Below are positions 14,053 to 14,379 of a stretch of DNA of 14,379 nucleotides, piece by piece (within the stretch, counting starts at the first letter, position 1; every line of letters begins with the position of its first letter). The notes below the pieces were generated by a model. The model was not told where the DNA came from. It did no database searches and worked only from the letters and a program-made list of their open reading frames with translations. The translations under genes and the position numbers were made by a program. This DNA comes from Anaerolinea sp. (GTDB taxonomy: Bacteria; Chloroflexota; Anaerolineae; Anaerolineales; Villigracilaceae): assembly GCA_020720965.1 (NCBI GenBank), contig DYNS01000026.1, positions 1 to 14,379 on the forward strand, given 5' to 3'.

Positions 14053-14379
14053 AATTTTTCTGCCACCCGCAGTTTGGCGCTGCGGGCGCGGCTATTCTCT
14101 TCGGTTTCGGCAACATCCGCCTCAATGGGTTTGCGCTGCAACAGGCGCAGCGAGGCTTTATGCCCGCAAGTGCAAACCGGCTGACGCGGAGGACAAAGAC
14201 AATCCGTACTCTCGCGCCGGAAAAACTCCTTCACGAGACGGTCTTCCAGCGAGTGAAAGGAAATGACCGCCAGCCTGCCGCCGGGCTTTAGCAGGGCAGC
14301 CGCCTGCGGCAAAACCGCCTCCACTACCTCCAGTTCGCCGTTTACGACAATTCGCAGCGCCTGAAAGGTGCGGGTCGCC
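14049..14379 (-). CDS. rsmH: 16S rRNA (cytosine-1402-N4)-methyltransferase RsmH (3' part, runs off window end)
   Basis: These are the last 109 codons of RsmH (formerly MraW), the AdoMet-dependent enzyme that methylates N4 of C1402 in 16S rRNA and usually opens the dcw cluster. The frame enters at base 14378 with ATRTFQALRI, the family's conserved helix. It continues through LLKPGGRLAVISFHSLEDRL, which belongs to the Rossmann methyltransferase fold, and KEFFRRES. The cysteine-rich CLCPPRQPVCTCGHKASL and LLQRKPIEA are typical of the C-terminal end of RsmH. The TGA overlaps the ftsL-like ATG as ATGA. The 5' two-thirds, with the AdoMet-binding glycine loop, lies outside the window, as would mraZ if present. 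Confidence 0.96.
   Translation of the reverse strand, partial: ATRTFQALRIVVNGELEVVEAVLPQAAALLKPGGRLAVISFHSLEDRLVKEFFRRESTDCLCPPRQPVCTCGHKASLRLLQRKPIEADVAETEENSRARSAKLRVAEKL

Noticed and set aside
1..14379. Short recurring GCCAGG/CCAGG-type words across the window
   Set aside because: They fall within coding frames at irregular spacing and fit the GC-rich codon use; I saw no regular array or palindromic unit that would suggest a repeat family.

Overview
The window is a single minus-strand dcw (division and cell wall) operon, read from base 14379 down to base 1. In transcription order it holds rsmH (3' part only), an ftsL-like gene, ftsI, murF, mraY, murD, ftsW, murG, a cvpA-like gene, murC, an unrecognised 56-codon gene, murB, ddl, ftsQ and ftsA (5' part only; ftsZ would be expected next, outside the window). 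No gene is supported on the plus strand; the long plus-strand frames are antisense shadows in GC-rich coding DNA.

The DNA is packed very tightly. Every junction is either an overlap of 1 to 68 nt or a gap of at most 11 nt, so no non-coding stretch exceeds 11 nt. I see no tRNA, rRNA, CRISPR array, mobile element, internal terminator or obvious internal promoter. Many junctions are ATGA or TAATG overlaps, which points to translational coupling along one mRNA. I placed several starts by Shine-Dalgarno spacing: murD, murF, ftsQ and the TTG start of murG.

Functionally the region covers most of lipid II assembly and septal synthesis. MurB and MurC act on UDP-MurNAc, MurD and MurF add D-Glu and D-Ala-D-Ala, and Ddl makes that dipeptide. 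MraY and MurG build lipid I and lipid II. FtsW and FtsI polymerise and crosslink septal peptidoglycan, and FtsQ, the FtsL-like protein and FtsA are divisome scaffold proteins. murE is missing from its usual place between ftsI and murF.

The gene content shows a walled, peptidoglycan-making bacterium. The high GC, the divergent MurG and MraY motifs and the general flavour of the proteins suggest a Chloroflexota (Anaerolineae-like) genome; this is an inference from memory of such proteins and is only moderately secure.

The points most worth a second look are the small unknown gene between murC and murB, the CvpA-like membrane protein between murG and murC, the absent murE, and the altered conserved motifs in MurG and MraY. 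The region is otherwise an ordinary core locus, and I found no evidence of a wholly new system beyond these.
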